A DNA stretch of 64,000 nt from Thiobacillus sp. (GTDB lineage Bacteria; Pseudomonadota; Gammaproteobacteria; Burkholderiales; Thiobacillaceae), in contig JAIBEI010000007.1 of assembly GCA_019459055.1 (NCBI GenBank), positions 62,001 through 126,000 on the forward strand, given 5' to 3'. Below the pieces are notes generated by a model. That model had not been told where the DNA came from. It ran no database searches and was given only the letters and a program-made list of their open reading frames with translations. The translations under genes and the position numbers were made by a program. This document shows, piece by piece, positions 9,705 to 20,327 of the stretch (position 1 is its first letter; every line of letters starts with the position of its first letter).

Positions 9705-9925
9705 CCCCGCCGGAAATCGAGCCTGCCGGACGGATCAGCGGCGAAGGTGTTTGAGCCCCGCTCACAAAAAAACCAAATTAAAAACAGCAAAGTGGGGCGA
9801 GTTCTTCGCCGCCCGTCTGGCAGGTTCGGTTTTCGGGAATTCGGGGATGTTGGGGTCGCCTTCTTTTGGTTACTTTTCTTGGCGAGACAAGAAAAGTGAC
9901 TAGCTGCCGGGCTACCCCCGGCCAA
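9705..9925. repeat. Dispersed betaproteobacterial intergenic repeat
   Basis: The gap 9569-10018 holds no gene. From about 9705 it carries CCGCCGGAAATCGAGCCTGC, GGGGCGAGTTCTTCGCCGCC and then GGGTCGCCTTCTTTTGGTTA. The last part contains a perfect 10-bp inverted repeat, ACTTTTCTTG (9872-9881) with CAAGAAAAGT (9888-9897). A conceptual translation ending VAFFWLLFLARQEK is one I recall seeing many times as spurious small ORFs in Thiobacillus, Burkholderia and relatives, so I treat this as a multicopy repeat rather than a gene. The rest of the gap (9569-9700 and 9926-10018) shows nothing recognisable. Confidence 0.6.
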
Positions 9926-10018
9926 CGGTCAGTAGATTAAAGAAGGCTTCACTACTTGGTTGTGCTTCGCGCTCAGCTCGACTGGTTTGCTTCGCTGCGC
10001 TCGCAATAAAGCCAAGCA

Positions 10019-13000
10019 TCAGGCCAGACTCTCCAGCGGCTTCGGCTCGCCGATGAGATCCCCCTGCACGCAATCCACCCCCATCTCCCCCAGCTTCATC
10101 AGCGTTTCGGCATCCTCCACAAACCCAACCGTCTTGATCCCCAGGAAATTTCCCGTTTCCAGGATCGATCGCACCAGCGCCTCGTCGATCATGCTGGTGG
10201 AAATTTCACGTACCAGCGCGCGGTCGATCTTCAGGTAATCCAGCTTCATGCTCTTCAGGCGGGTGTAGGAACTGGAGCCGGCGCCGAACGCATCCAGCGT
10301 GAAGCGGCAGCCATGGCGCTGCAGCTGGCGCATGAACAGCTGTGTCTGCGCGTGGCCTTCGATGGCGTCGGCTTCGCTGATTTCGAATATGAGTTTGTCG
10401 CCGGGGATGTCGCCGCGCGCCAGTTCGGCCAGCAGGAATTTCAGGAACAGCGGATTGGTGACCGACTGGCCGGACAGGTTGATCGAGAAGCCGCCGGACC
10501 GGGCGACGTGATCGGCATGATCGCGCATCCACTGCAGGACGGTTCTCACCACCCAGCGGTCGATTTCGGTGATGCGTTGCAGGCGCTCGGCCACCGCGAT
10601 CAGGTCACGGGTGGCGATGGTGCGTTCGCCGTGGGCGGTGGGGTGCAGCAGCACCTCGTGATACAGCGGGGTGTGCGCAGCGTCGGCCGCGGCGGCCACC
10701 GGCTGGCAATTCAGGCTGAGCAGGTTGTCGGCGAGGATGGCGGTCAGTTCGTGCGCCCATTCCGCCAGCGTCAATACGCCGCTGTCGCCGGCTTCGCTGC
10801 GGTATGACACGACGGGCGTGCCGGATTCGCGCGCGCGGGCGCAGGCGGCGTTGGCGTGGTCGTAATAGGTTTCCGGGCTGAGGCAGTCGCTTGTCCACAT
10901 CAGGCCGGCCGCCGCCTGCACATGGTAGCGGGTGCCGTTGATTTCCTGCGGGTGATCGGCGATGGCTTGCAGCAGGGCATCGGCCTGCGTCCTGGCAGCG
11001 GAGCTGTCGCCCGCTTCGGTCCAGAACGCAAGGCCGGATTCGCTCGAGCGCGCCAGCAGTGCGTTGGACGGCAGCCGTGCGGACAGCAACTGGGCCAATT
11101 CACGCAGGATGGGGGTGCGGATTTCGACCCCCGGCGCTTCGCCTGCGGGGTTGCTGATGTCGAGCTGGATAACGCCGATGGCGTAACCGCCGTCCGCCGC
11201 GCTGCGCAGCCAGTTGCGGCGGATGGCGCGGAAAAAACTCTTGCGGTTGGCGAGCCCGGTGGCGGCGTCGTGCGAGGCCTGCCACAGCAGGTCGCGCTGC
11301 ATTTTCTGGATCATCGCGCTGTAGGAACGGTCCATCAGCGGCAACTCCATATCCTCGGTCCATTGCGCCTCGCCGTCTTCCAGTAATTGCAGCAGGTCGG
11401 TGCGCTTGAGGTCGAGCTTTTTGATGCCGCGATAATTGGCGAACACGTACACCGGCGGCTGGTCGCCGATCCAGATCAGGTTGAGCGGAGTGTCGGACGA
11501 CTTGAACTGCAGCCAGTCGCCGACGCGCAGGCGCTCCGCCAGGTTGTCCTGCACCTCGCTCAGCGGCTCGCTGGCGGCGTCGTTGAGACGGGCGGCGACC
11601 GGGGTGTGCTGATGCTGTGACTTGTCCGCGTCGAACAGCGCCGCGGCGAGCAGGTCGACGATGCGGTCCTGCGCGAACTTGTCGGCGCATACCTGGGTGA
11701 GCGCCTGGTCGATGCGCTGCAACAGGGTCTGGATGTCGGTGGCGCCGGGGGGGGACGTCAACTCCGGATCGAGCCAGGCACACAGCTGTTGCAGCACCTG
11801 CCAGGCTTCGTGCGCTTTGTCGCTGTCGGCGCCATGGCGCAGCTCGGCCATCAGCAGCACATTGCGCCAGCCGCCGTTCAGGAGTTCGATCATGGCGTTG
11901 GGCACCACGCGCTTGTCCAGCCGTGCCAGCAGTTTGCGCAGGATGCGCTGCTTGGCGACTTCCGCGCCCTGGCGGCCTTCGCACATTTCCTGCAGGCGGG
12001 ACACGCGTGCGGCACGCTCGTTCAGCAGCGGTTTGACCACGCGTTCGAGCTGAGTGCGCGCCTCTTCGAACACGCCCGGATTCTTGTCTGCTTCGGCGTT
12101 GATGCGGTCGGTCCAGCGGCTCATCAGCCGCATCAGGCGTTGATCGGTGATCTTGCCGTCATCGCCCGCCACCATGCTGATACGGTCGAGCGTGTTCAGC
12201 ACCTTGTGCGCCGGGTGGGTGGGCGAGCTCAGGAATTGCGGATCGGACATCGCCAGCTTGATGAGCTTGGTTTCGAGCTGCTGGAAAAGCGGCCGCATCC
12301 CCTCGCTGATCGATTTCTCGGCGTGCATGGTGTCGAATAGCGCGCCGAACATGTCGACCGAGCGCTGCATTTCCTGGGTGACGGTGTGGGGCAACGCACC
12401 AGCGGCGGCCAGGCGCTGCAGCACCGGCGAGTGCGCCATGCCGGGCATACCCACCCTCCCATTCTGGCCAGCGGCACCAAGCGCTGTGCCCGGGGAGAAA
12501 ACGGCGCCTGCCATGCCCGATGAGGCCGATATTGCTTTCGGCAGGCCATGGAAAAAATCCAGCAGCGAGCCGGCCAGCTTGTTCAGTGTATCTGGCTGCG
12601 CAGCCGCTTCGAGGGCGGCATTTTGGGCGGATGGGGCGACGGGCGCAGGGGCTTCATCCTGAGTACGTGCAGCACGCTGCGCCAGCTTCTCTGCGCTGGT
12701 TTCCTTGCGTTCGGCCTCAATCGGTGAAGCAGGCAACAGCGCCAGCAGTTCGGCATACAGCGGGGCGAGCTGATCGGACAGCGCGTCGCGCAGCGTAGCG
12801 TAGGCCACCTGGCGCGCACGTGCCGACACCGGCACGTCCTGCAGCGCGCTGCGGTAGGCATGTCCGATCACGTCAGGGCCGAAGGGGTTGTTGCTGTGAT
12901 CGCAGTCAAAATCGAACAATTGCCCGACGCGCGGCTCGAGGTAAAAAAGCTGCGCGCGGTACATCTCGTCCAGTTTGTGCACTTCGGTTGCGGTGGCGAG

Positions 13001-13735
13001 CCAGTCTTCGAAATCCTGCTCCTCGATCAGGCTCAGTTTGCCGTCCACGGAGTCGCGGGCGGCGTAGGTCTGTATCGGACACACCTGCTTCGCCGTATCC
13101 AGCACCAGTTGCACAAAGCGGGTTTGAATGCTCGCCGCGCGCTTGCCGAATTCGAGCACAGCGCTCATCAGTGCGCTGTGCTCGACCATGTCGGAGGCCT
13201 GCGCCGCTGCAGCGCTGAGTCTGTCGCCCAGCAGGTGCATCGTCTGGTCATGCACAAGCAGCAGGGTTTCGTTCAGGAGGGTTGAACTGACTTCGCGCAG
13301 TTGCAGGGAAGCCTCGAAGGCGGGGAGATCGGCAAGATTATGGCGGTGGCTGGCCATGCGCAGCATCTGCAGCACCCGTAGCGCGGCGGCGGGATGACGG
13401 TCAAACGCGACACCGACACCGAACTGGCTGATGCGCCTGAGCGTCGCCGGCACGCGAAAGGTCTGAGCAGCTTCGATCAGGTCCGAGGTGAATAGGATTT
13501 CCACAGCGGCGTTCTGGCGATTGGCCAGCGAGGCGATCGCTGATTCCGGATCGGTGAATTTGAGAAACAGGCCGCCCAAGCAGAAATCGCGTATTTCACA
13601 AACGATCCCGCTATGTCCGGGTTGCGTGATAACGGCACTTTGAGAGATCTCAAAGCGCTTGCCGCGCCGCATTTCCTGATCGGTGTGCTGATTTTTTGCC
13701 GTCATAGCCATCAACTCCACGCTATTTATCTTCAT
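10019..13735 (-). CDS. PilZ-DUF1631-GGDEF-EAL protein with degenerate signalling motifs
   Basis: A 1238-residue protein. Residues about 24-115 look like a PilZ domain (RRGKRFEISQ, then DFCLGGLFLKF), which binds cyclic di-GMP. A long helical DUF1631 region follows to about residue 740. A GGDEF-like domain (from SHDAATGLANRKSFF) and a C-terminal EAL-like domain close the protein. The GGDEF signature position reads RSSESGLAF, and the EAL domain has EVLLHP for EALLR and LDAFGAG for DDFGTG, so both enzymes are probably inactive and may act as sensors. The start is uncertain: ATG at 13735 has AAGGAAA close by, and ATGs 8 and 10 codons on follow GGAG. It is transcribed away from the aroG leader. Confidence 0.85.
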   Translation of the reverse strand: MKINSVELMAMTAKNQHTDQEMRRGKRFEISQSAVITQPGHSGIVCEIRDFCLGGLFLKFTDPESAIASLANRQNAAVEILFTSDLIEAAQTFRVPATLRRISQFGVGVAFDRHPAAALRVLQMLRMASHRHNLADLPAFEASLQLREVSSTLLNETLLLVHDQTMHLLGDRLSAAAAQASDMVEHSALMSAVLEFGKRAASIQTRFVQLVLDTAKQVCPIQTYAARDSVDGKLSLIEEQDFEDWLATATEVHKLDEMYRAQLFYLEPRVGQLFDFDCDHSNNPFGPDVIGHAYRSALQDVPVSARARQVAYATLRDALSDQLAPLYAELLALLPASPIEAERKETSAEKLAQRAARTQDEAPAPVAPSAQNAALEAAAQPDTLNKLAGSLLDFFHGLPKAISASSGMAGAVFSPGTALGAAGQNGRVGMPGMAHSPVLQRLAAAGALPHTVTQEMQRSVDMFGALFDTMHAEKSISEGMRPLFQQLETKLIKLAMSDPQFLSSPTHPAHKVLNTLDRISMVAGDDGKITDQRLMRLMSRWTDRINAEADKNPGVFEEARTQLERVVKPLLNERAARVSRLQEMCEGRQGAEVAKQRILRKLLARLDKRVVPNAMIELLNGGWRNVLLMAELRHGADSDKAHEAWQVLQQLCAWLDPELTSPPGATDIQTLLQRIDQALTQVCADKFAQDRIVDLLAAALFDADKSQHQHTPVAARLNDAASEPLSEVQDNLAERLRVGDWLQFKSSDTPLNLIWIGDQPPVYVFANYRGIKKLDLKRTDLLQLLEDGEAQWTEDMELPLMDRSYSAMIQKMQRDLLWQASHDAATGLANRKSFFRAIRRNWLRSAADGGYAIGVIQLDISNPAGEAPGVEIRTPILRELAQLLSARLPSNALLARSSESGLAFWTEAGDSSAARTQADALLQAIADHPQEINGTRYHVQAAAGLMWTSDCLSPETYYDHANAACARARESGTPVVSYRSEAGDSGVLTLAEWAHELTAILADNLLSLNCQPVAAAADAAHTPLYHEVLLHPTAHGERTIATRDLIAVAERLQRITEIDRWVVRTVLQWMRDHADHVARSGGFSINLSGQSVTNPLFLKFLLAELARGDIPGDKLIFEISEADAIEGHAQTQLFMRQLQRHGCRFTLDAFGAGSSSYTRLKSMKLDYLKIDRALVREISTSMIDEALVRSILETGNFLGIKTVGFVEDAETLMKLGEMGVDCVQGDLIGEPKPLESLA

Positions 13736-13797
13736 TTTCCTTATTTATACAGTAACCGTCGCAGCTGTGCCGCCTAAGTATGGCCCCTTAAAAGCAC

Positions 13798-13827
13798 TTG
13801 GCGTGATCCGGCCGTTTTTGGTAGACT
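13798..13827 (+). promoter_or_regulatory. Candidate sigma-70 promoter for the aroG leader
   Basis: TTGGCG (13798-13803) and TAGACT (13822-13827) are separated by 18 bases. Transcription would start near 13834, just before the leader peptide at 13850. TATGCA at 13830 is another possible -10 element. Confidence 0.4.
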
Positions 13828-13849
13828 GCTATGCATGATTCGTGCCGAA

Positions 13850-13903
13850 ATGTTCTTTTTTAGCCGCTTTTATCCCACGCCGCAGGCGGTCGGGAGGCGC
13901 TGA
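13850..13903 (+). CDS. Phe/Tyr-rich leader peptide of the DAHP synthase attenuator
   Basis: A 17-codon ORF, MFFFSRFYPTPQAVGRR, ends at TGA 13901-13903, 96 bases before the aroG start. Codons 2-4, 7 and 8 are Phe, Phe, Phe, Phe and Tyr. This density is typical of attenuation leaders such as enteric pheL and pheM. An in-frame ATG at 13835 would add five residues. No strong ribosome binding site is visible before either start. The downstream RNA can form alternative hairpins (see the next entry). Translation of this ORF is an inference. Confidence 0.65.
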   Translation: MFFFSRFYPTPQAVGRR

Positions 13904-13952
13904 GACGAGCAGCAACGCCTTAACGAAACCGCCAGCCCGCTGGCGGTTTTTT
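13885..13952 (+). promoter_or_regulatory. Transcription attenuator of aroG (antiterminator and terminator)
   Basis: The terminator stem is ACCGCCAG (13928-13935) with CTGGCGGT (13940-13947), followed by a T run to 13952. The upstream segment GGCGGT (13885-13890), inside the leader ORF, is exactly complementary to ACCGCC at 13928-13933, the 5' arm of the terminator, so it can act as antiterminator. AGGCG (13895-13899) and CGCCT (13916-13920) can form a third hairpin. A ribosome stalled on the Phe codons leaves GGCGGT free, whereas one that reaches the stop codon covers it. This is the standard amino-acid attenuation logic and would make aroG respond to charged tRNA-Phe. Confidence 0.65.
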
Positions 13953-13999
13953 CGTTTAGGAAACTGCCGCAGCCAAGGCAAACAACCCGGAGCTTGAAA

Positions 14000-15076
14000 A
14001 TGTCTGCCATCCGAACCGACGATACCCGCATCGAGCAAAGCGGCGAACTGCTTGCCCCGATGCAGATCATGCGCGAATTGCGCGCCAACGAAACGGTGCA
14101 CGCGCATGTCGCGCACGCGCGCAGCGCCATTCACGACGTGCTGCGCGGGGCGGACGACCGCATGTTCATCGTCGTCGGCCCCTGTTCGATCCACGACCCG
14201 GCCGCCGCGCTCGACTATGCACGGAAATTGAAGCCGCTGGCCGACGAGTTGGCGCACGATCTCATCATCGTGATGCGGGTCTATTTCGAGAAGCCGCGCA
14301 CCACCGTGGGCTGGAAGGGGCTGATCAACGATCCGCATCTGGACGAGAGCTTCGACATCAACGAGGGGCTGCGGCTGGCGCGCAAGCTGCTGCTCGACAT
14401 CAACGAAATCGGCCTGCCGTGCGCGACCGAGTTCCTCGACCTGATCTCGCCGCAATACATCGCCGACCTGGTGAGCTGGGGCGCCATCGGCGCGCGCACC
14501 ACCGAGTCGCCGTCGCACCGTCAGCTGGCCTCCGGCCTGTCGTGCCCGGTGGGGTTCAAGAACGGCACCGACGGCAGCCTCAGGATCGCGGTCGAGGCGA
14601 TCAAGGCGGCGGCGGCGCGCCACCATTTCATCTCCATCACCAAGTCCGGCCACGTCGGCGTGTTTAGCACCTCGGGAAACGAGGACGCCCACGTCATCCT
14701 GCGCGGTGGCAAGGCGCCCAATTACGACGCGGCGAGCGTCAATCTGGCGTGCTGCGAACTGGCCGCGGCCGGCCTGCGCCAGCAGCTGATGATTGACTTC
14801 TCGCACGCCAATTCGAGCAAGCAGTTTCAGCGCCAGATCGATGTCGGCGCCGACGTGGCGGCGCAGGTGGCCGGCGGCGACGCGCGCATCATCGGCGTCA
14901 TGGTCGAAAGCCATCTGAGCGCGGGGCGCCAGGATTTGATCCCGGGGCAACCGCTGGAATACGCCAAATCGATCACCGACGCCTGCATCGGCTGGGACGA
15001 CACCGTTCCGCTGCTGCGGATGCTGGCAGACGCGGTAAAAAAACGCCGCCTGAGCGTGCCGGAGGACGAGGAATAA
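14000..15076 (+). CDS. aroG: 3-deoxy-7-phosphoheptulonate synthase, class I (AroG type)
   Basis: A 358-residue DAHP synthase that condenses phosphoenolpyruvate and erythrose 4-phosphate, the first step of the shikimate pathway. The diagnostic segments are VVGPCSIHDP, GARTTESPSHRQLASGLSCPVGFKNGTDG, and IDFSHANSSKQFQRQ. Length fits the 350-residue enteric AroF/G/H group. I chose the ATG at 14000, which has GGAG at 13989-13992; a TTG at 13994 would be too close to that site. The leader peptide and terminator upstream point to regulation by attenuation on Phe/Tyr codons. Which amino acid feeds back on the enzyme cannot be read with confidence. Confidence 0.95.
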   Translation: MSAIRTDDTRIEQSGELLAPMQIMRELRANETVHAHVAHARSAIHDVLRGADDRMFIVVGPCSIHDPAAALDYARKLKPLADELAHDLIIVMRVYFEKPRTTVGWKGLINDPHLDESFDINEGLRLARKLLLDINEIGLPCATEFLDLISPQYIADLVSWGAIGARTTESPSHRQLASGLSCPVGFKNGTDGSLRIAVEAIKAAAARHHFISITKSGHVGVFSTSGNEDAHVILRGGKAPNYDAASVNLACCELAAAGLRQQLMIDFSHANSSKQFQRQIDVGADVAAQVAGGDARIIGVMVESHLSAGRQDLIPGQPLEYAKSITDACIGWDDTVPLLRMLADAVKKRRLSVPEDEE

Positions 15077-15113
15077 GGGCTGGATTTTCATAGGGCGCGC
15101 AGCGCTTCTGCGT

Positions 15114-15119
15114 TAAAAT
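15114..15119 (+). promoter_or_regulatory. -10 element of the SRP RNA promoter
   Basis: TAAAAT at 15114-15119 lies exactly 6 bases before the inferred 5' end of the SRP RNA at 15126. No convincing -35 box is seen. Confidence 0.5.
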
Positions 15120-15125
15120 GCAGGC

Positions 15126-15219
15126 GGCGGGTCTCCCCGCATGGCTACGTTGTGAATCGGGTCAGGTCCGGAAGGAAGCAGCCCCAGCGACCGATGCCAG
15201 TGCCGGGGTAAGGCTCGCC
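15126..15219 (+). ncRNA. ffs: Signal recognition particle RNA, small bacterial type (4.5S)
   Basis: The conserved tip GGTCAGGTCCGGAAGGAAGC is present, followed by the matching 3' strand ending CCGGGGTAAGG. The ends pair: GGCGGGTC (15126-15133) with GGCTCGCC (15212-15219), allowing G-U pairs, which fixes the boundaries to within a few bases. The RNA binds Ffh and targets membrane proteins to the translocon. The position just before dnaX is common in betaproteobacteria. Confidence 0.95.
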
Positions 15220-15225
15220 ACTTTT

Positions 15226-15327
15226 CCAGGATTCAGGGGTCAGGATTCAGGGATCAGGGTGGGATGGTCGTGTCCAGTGCATATCATCAACGAAACAGTT
15301 TTTCCTGACCCCTGAATCCTGACCCCT
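15226..15327. repeat. TCAGGATTCAGGG-type inverted repeat element
   Basis: The left arm (15226-15258) holds CAGGATTCAGGGGTCAGG and a near-tandem copy. The right arm (15304-15327) reads CCTGACCCCTGAATCCTGAC, its reverse complement. About 45 bases of unrelated sequence lie between. The same arm sequence occurs again at 41196-41318. The element lies between ffs and dnaX. Confidence 0.8.
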
Positions 15328-15340
15328 CGCCCTTCAAACC

Positions 15341-17074
15341 ATGACTGATCTCTTCGGCGACTCCGCATCTCCCGCACTGGCGCTGGCGCGCAAGTGGCGA
15401 CCGCGCGCGTTTGCCGACCTCAAGGGGCAGGCGCATGTGGTGCAGGCGCTCGCCAATGCGCTCACCCAGGGGCGGCTGCATCACGCCTATCTGCTGACCG
15501 GCACGCGCGGGGTGGGCAAGACCACGCTGGCGCGCATTCTCGCCAAGTGCCTCAATTGCGAGGCCGGCGTCACCGCCACCCCCTGCGGCACCTGCTCGTC
15601 CTGCACCCAGATTGACGCCGGGCGCTTCGTCGATCTGCTCGAACTCGACGCGGCGTCGAACACCGGTGTCGACAACATGCGCGAGGTGCTCGACAACGCG
15701 CAGTACGCGCCGACGGTGGGGCGCTACAAGGTCTACATCATCGACGAAGTGCACATGCTGTCGAAGCCGGCGTTCAACTCCATGCTGAAGACGCTGGAAG
15801 AGCCGCCCGCGCATGTGAAGTTCATCCTCGCCACCACCGACCCGCAGAAAATTCCGGTGACGGTGCTTTCCCGCTGCCTGCAGTTCAACCTGAAACCGAT
15901 GCTGCCCGCGCTGGTGGCGCAGCATCTGGGCGAGGTGCTGGAACAGGAGAATGTCGTCAGCGAGCCCGCCGCGCTGAATCTGCTGGCGCGCGCCGCCGCC
16001 GGCAGCATGCGCGACGCGCTGTCGCTGACCGACCAGGCGATTGCCTACGGCGGCGGCAAGGTGGAGGCTGCCGCCGTCGAGGCCATGCTGGGCACGGTGC
16101 GACGCGATTACCTGTTCGACCTGCTCGACGCGCTGGCGGCGCACGACGGCGATGCGCTGTTGGAGCAGGCGCGCACGCTTGCCGAGCGCGGCATTGCCTT
16201 CGATGCGACGCTGCAGGATCTGGGCAGCCTGCTCACGCAACTGGCCCTGCTGCTGCACGCGCCGGGGGCGATTGAAGCCAGCGCCGACGCCGAACGGATG
16301 CAGGCTGCGGCCGCGCAGCTGGATGCCGAAACGGCGCAGCTGTACTACCAGATCGCCTTGAATGGCCGCCGCGACCTGCCGTATGCACCGGACGAGTTTT
16401 CCGGCTTCTGCATGACGCTGCTGCGCATGCTGGCGTTCGTCCCGGGTTCGGGGAACCGCGCGGTGGCAGTGGAGCGACCCGCGCCGAAGCGTGCCGCCGC
16501 GCCTGCGGCATCGCCCGTCGTGTCGCACGCGCAGGTGCCGGATGCCGCCACTGCGCCGGGCGGGACGCCCGCGCCCATCGAGACCACATCCCCCGAGCCG
16601 GCTGCGCTGCCCGCGCCCACCGCGCGGCCGCCCGAACCGGCGCCACCCGCCGTCGAGCTGGTTGCCCGCGAATCCGCGCCGCAAGCGGCCTGGGACTGGC
16701 TCGCCATCGTCGCCGAGCTGCGCCTTGGCGGCATGGCGAAAATGCTCGCCGACCACTGCGAACTGGTGTCGCAGGCGGGCGATGCGGTGACGCTGCGCGT
16801 GGGCGAAACGCACAAACATCTGCTCGACCGCACCTATCAGGACAAGCTGATCGCGGCACTGCGCGACCGGTACGGGGCAATGCTTGCCGTGACGATCGAG
16901 ATCGGCGCCGCGGCGGAGAAGACGCCGCAGCAGGTGCGTTCGCGCATCAGGCAGGCGCGCCAGGACGAGGCCGTGGCGGCCATCGAATCGGATCCATTCG
17001 TGCGCGAGCTGGTCGACCAGTTTGGTGGTCAGCTCGACGCCACTTCCATACAGCCACTAGGAGAATCAACATGA
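15341..17074 (+). CDS. dnaX: DNA polymerase III subunit gamma/tau
   Basis: A 577-residue clamp-loader ATPase subunit. Walker A GTRGVGKT is at residues 54-61. The four-cysteine zinc module has Cys73, Cys82, Cys85 and Cys88. The Walker B region IIDEVHML is at 133-140, and a Pro/Ala-rich linker (about 370-445) leads to the tau C-terminal domain. I see no A-AAA-AAG slippery site, so production of a separate gamma form by the enteric frameshift is not supported. The stop overlaps the start of ybaB (ATGA), and recR follows, a conserved order. Confidence 0.95.
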   Translation: MTDLFGDSASPALALARKWRPRAFADLKGQAHVVQALANALTQGRLHHAYLLTGTRGVGKTTLARILAKCLNCEAGVTATPCGTCSSCTQIDAGRFVDLLELDAASNTGVDNMREVLDNAQYAPTVGRYKVYIIDEVHMLSKPAFNSMLKTLEEPPAHVKFILATTDPQKIPVTVLSRCLQFNLKPMLPALVAQHLGEVLEQENVVSEPAALNLLARAAAGSMRDALSLTDQAIAYGGGKVEAAAVEAMLGTVRRDYLFDLLDALAAHDGDALLEQARTLAERGIAFDATLQDLGSLLTQLALLLHAPGAIEASADAERMQAAAAQLDAETAQLYYQIALNGRRDLPYAPDEFSGFCMTLLRMLAFVPGSGNRAVAVERPAPKRAAAPAASPVVSHAQVPDAATAPGGTPAPIETTSPEPAALPAPTARPPEPAPPAVELVARESAPQAAWDWLAIVAELRLGGMAKMLADHCELVSQAGDAVTLRVGETHKHLLDRTYQDKLIAALRDRYGAMLAVTIEIGAAAEKTPQQVRSRIRQARQDEAVAAIESDPFVRELVDQFGGQLDATSIQPLGEST

Positions 17075-17397
17075 TGAAGGGCGGCATCGGCAACATGATG
17101 AAGCAGGTCCAGCAAGTGCAGGAAAACATGGCCAAAATGCAGGCCAAGCTGGCTGATATCGAAATCGAGGGGCAGAGCGGCGCCGGCATGGTCAAGGTGG
17201 TGATGACCTGCAAGTACGACGTGCGCCGCGTCAGCATCGACCCCAGCCTGATGACGGACGACCGCGAAATGCTGGAAGACCTGGTGGCCGCGGCGGTGAA
17301 CGACGCGGTGCGCAAGGTCGAGTCCACGGTGCAGGAAAAGATGGGCAGCGTGACCGCCGGCCTGCCGATTCCGCCGGGGATGAAGATGCCGTTCTGA
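17071..17397 (+). CDS. ybaB: Nucleoid-associated protein, YbaB/EbfC family
   Basis: A 108-residue small DNA-binding protein. The N-terminal Met- and Gln-rich helix ([19 protein letters not shown]) and the C-terminal Gly/Pro-rich tail ([13 protein letters not shown]) are typical. The start ATG overlaps the dnaX stop by four bases and has AGGAG about 9 bases upstream, so translation is probably coupled. recR starts 3 bases after its stop. Confidence 0.95.
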   Translation: MMKGGIGNMMKQVQQVQENMAKMQAKLADIEIEGQSGAGMVKVVMTCKYDVRRVSIDPSLMTDDREMLEDLVAAAVNDAVRKVESTVQEKMGSVTAGLPIPPGMKMPF

Positions 17398-17400
17398 GCC

Positions 17401-19411
<2,011 letters not shown>

Positions 19412-19461
19412 GCGGGTCTGATTGAACCGGGCAGCCATCCGGAAGATTGAAGCGGAGTCCC

Positions 19462-20304
19462 ATGACCGAACATTCCCTCGACGTCGGCCTCGCCGATTTT
19501 CAGCAAGCCGTTCTCGAGGAATCGAAGCGGCGCCCGGTGCTGGTCGATTTCTGGGCGCCCTGGTGCGAGCCCTGCAAGGCGCTGAAACCGGTCCTGGAAA
19601 AACTTGCCGCCGAATACGGCGGCAAGTTCCTGCTTGCCAAGATCAATTCGGACGACAACCAGGAACTCGCCACACGCTATGGCGTGCGCGGCATTCCCAG
19701 CGTCAAGGCCTTCATCGACGGCGAGCCGGTCGATGAATTTTCCGGTGCGCTGCCGGAATCCGAAGTGCGTGTCTTCCTCGATCGGCTGGTTCCCGGCCCG
19801 GCCGACGAACTGCGTGTCGAGGCCGCTGAACTGCGTATTGCCGGCGATATTTCCGGCGCGTTGCAGAAGCTGGCCGATGCTTCGAAAATCGCCCCTGACC
19901 ATGTCGGCGTGCGGCTCGATGCCGCGGAAATCATGCTCGACCTGAATGAGGCCGACGAAGCCCGTCGCCTGATTGCGGGCGTTACGGACGCCGCCGATCC
20001 GCGCGTGCCGCAGTTGAAGGCGCGGCTGCAATTCATGGGGGCGGCCGGCGAGGACGAAGCGGCGCTGGCCGCGCGGGTGGCGGCGAACGAAAACGATCTG
20101 GATGCGCGGCTGAATCTCGCCAATTTGCTGGTTGCCGCCGGGAAGTACGAAGCGGGCATGGATCAGTTGCTGGAAATCGTTCGCCGCGATCGCGGCTTCG
20201 GCGACGACATCGGCCGCAAGACCCTGCTGTCGGTATTCGACCTGCTGGGTGGCGGCGAACTGCTCAGCCGCTACCGGCGGATGCTGGCCAGCGCGCTGTA
20301 CTGA
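19462..20304 (+). CDS. ybbN: Thioredoxin-TPR co-chaperone, CnoX/YbbN family
   Basis: A 280-residue protein. An N-terminal thioredoxin domain (about 1-110) has the active site WAPWCEPCK, so both cysteines are present, unlike the enteric protein that lacks one. A helical TPR-like C-terminal region follows. Relatives act as chlorine-activated holdases that pass clients to GroEL or DnaK and protect cysteines from over-oxidation. The start is the ATG at 19462 with GGAG 5 bases upstream; the TTG at 19447 is less likely. Confidence 0.88.
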   Translation: MTEHSLDVGLADFQQAVLEESKRRPVLVDFWAPWCEPCKALKPVLEKLAAEYGGKFLLAKINSDDNQELATRYGVRGIPSVKAFIDGEPVDEFSGALPESEVRVFLDRLVPGPADELRVEAAELRIAGDISGALQKLADASKIAPDHVGVRLDAAEIMLDLNEADEARRLIAGVTDAADPRVPQLKARLQFMGAAGEDEAALAARVAANENDLDARLNLANLLVAAGKYEAGMDQLLEIVRRDRGFGDDIGRKTLLSVFDLLGGGELLSRYRRMLASALY

Positions 20305-20327
20305 ACAGCGGTCAATATGCAGCCGGG

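Noticed and set aside
15341-17074. Programmed frameshift in dnaX
   Set aside because: No A-AAA-AAG or similar slippery run was seen before the tau-specific part.
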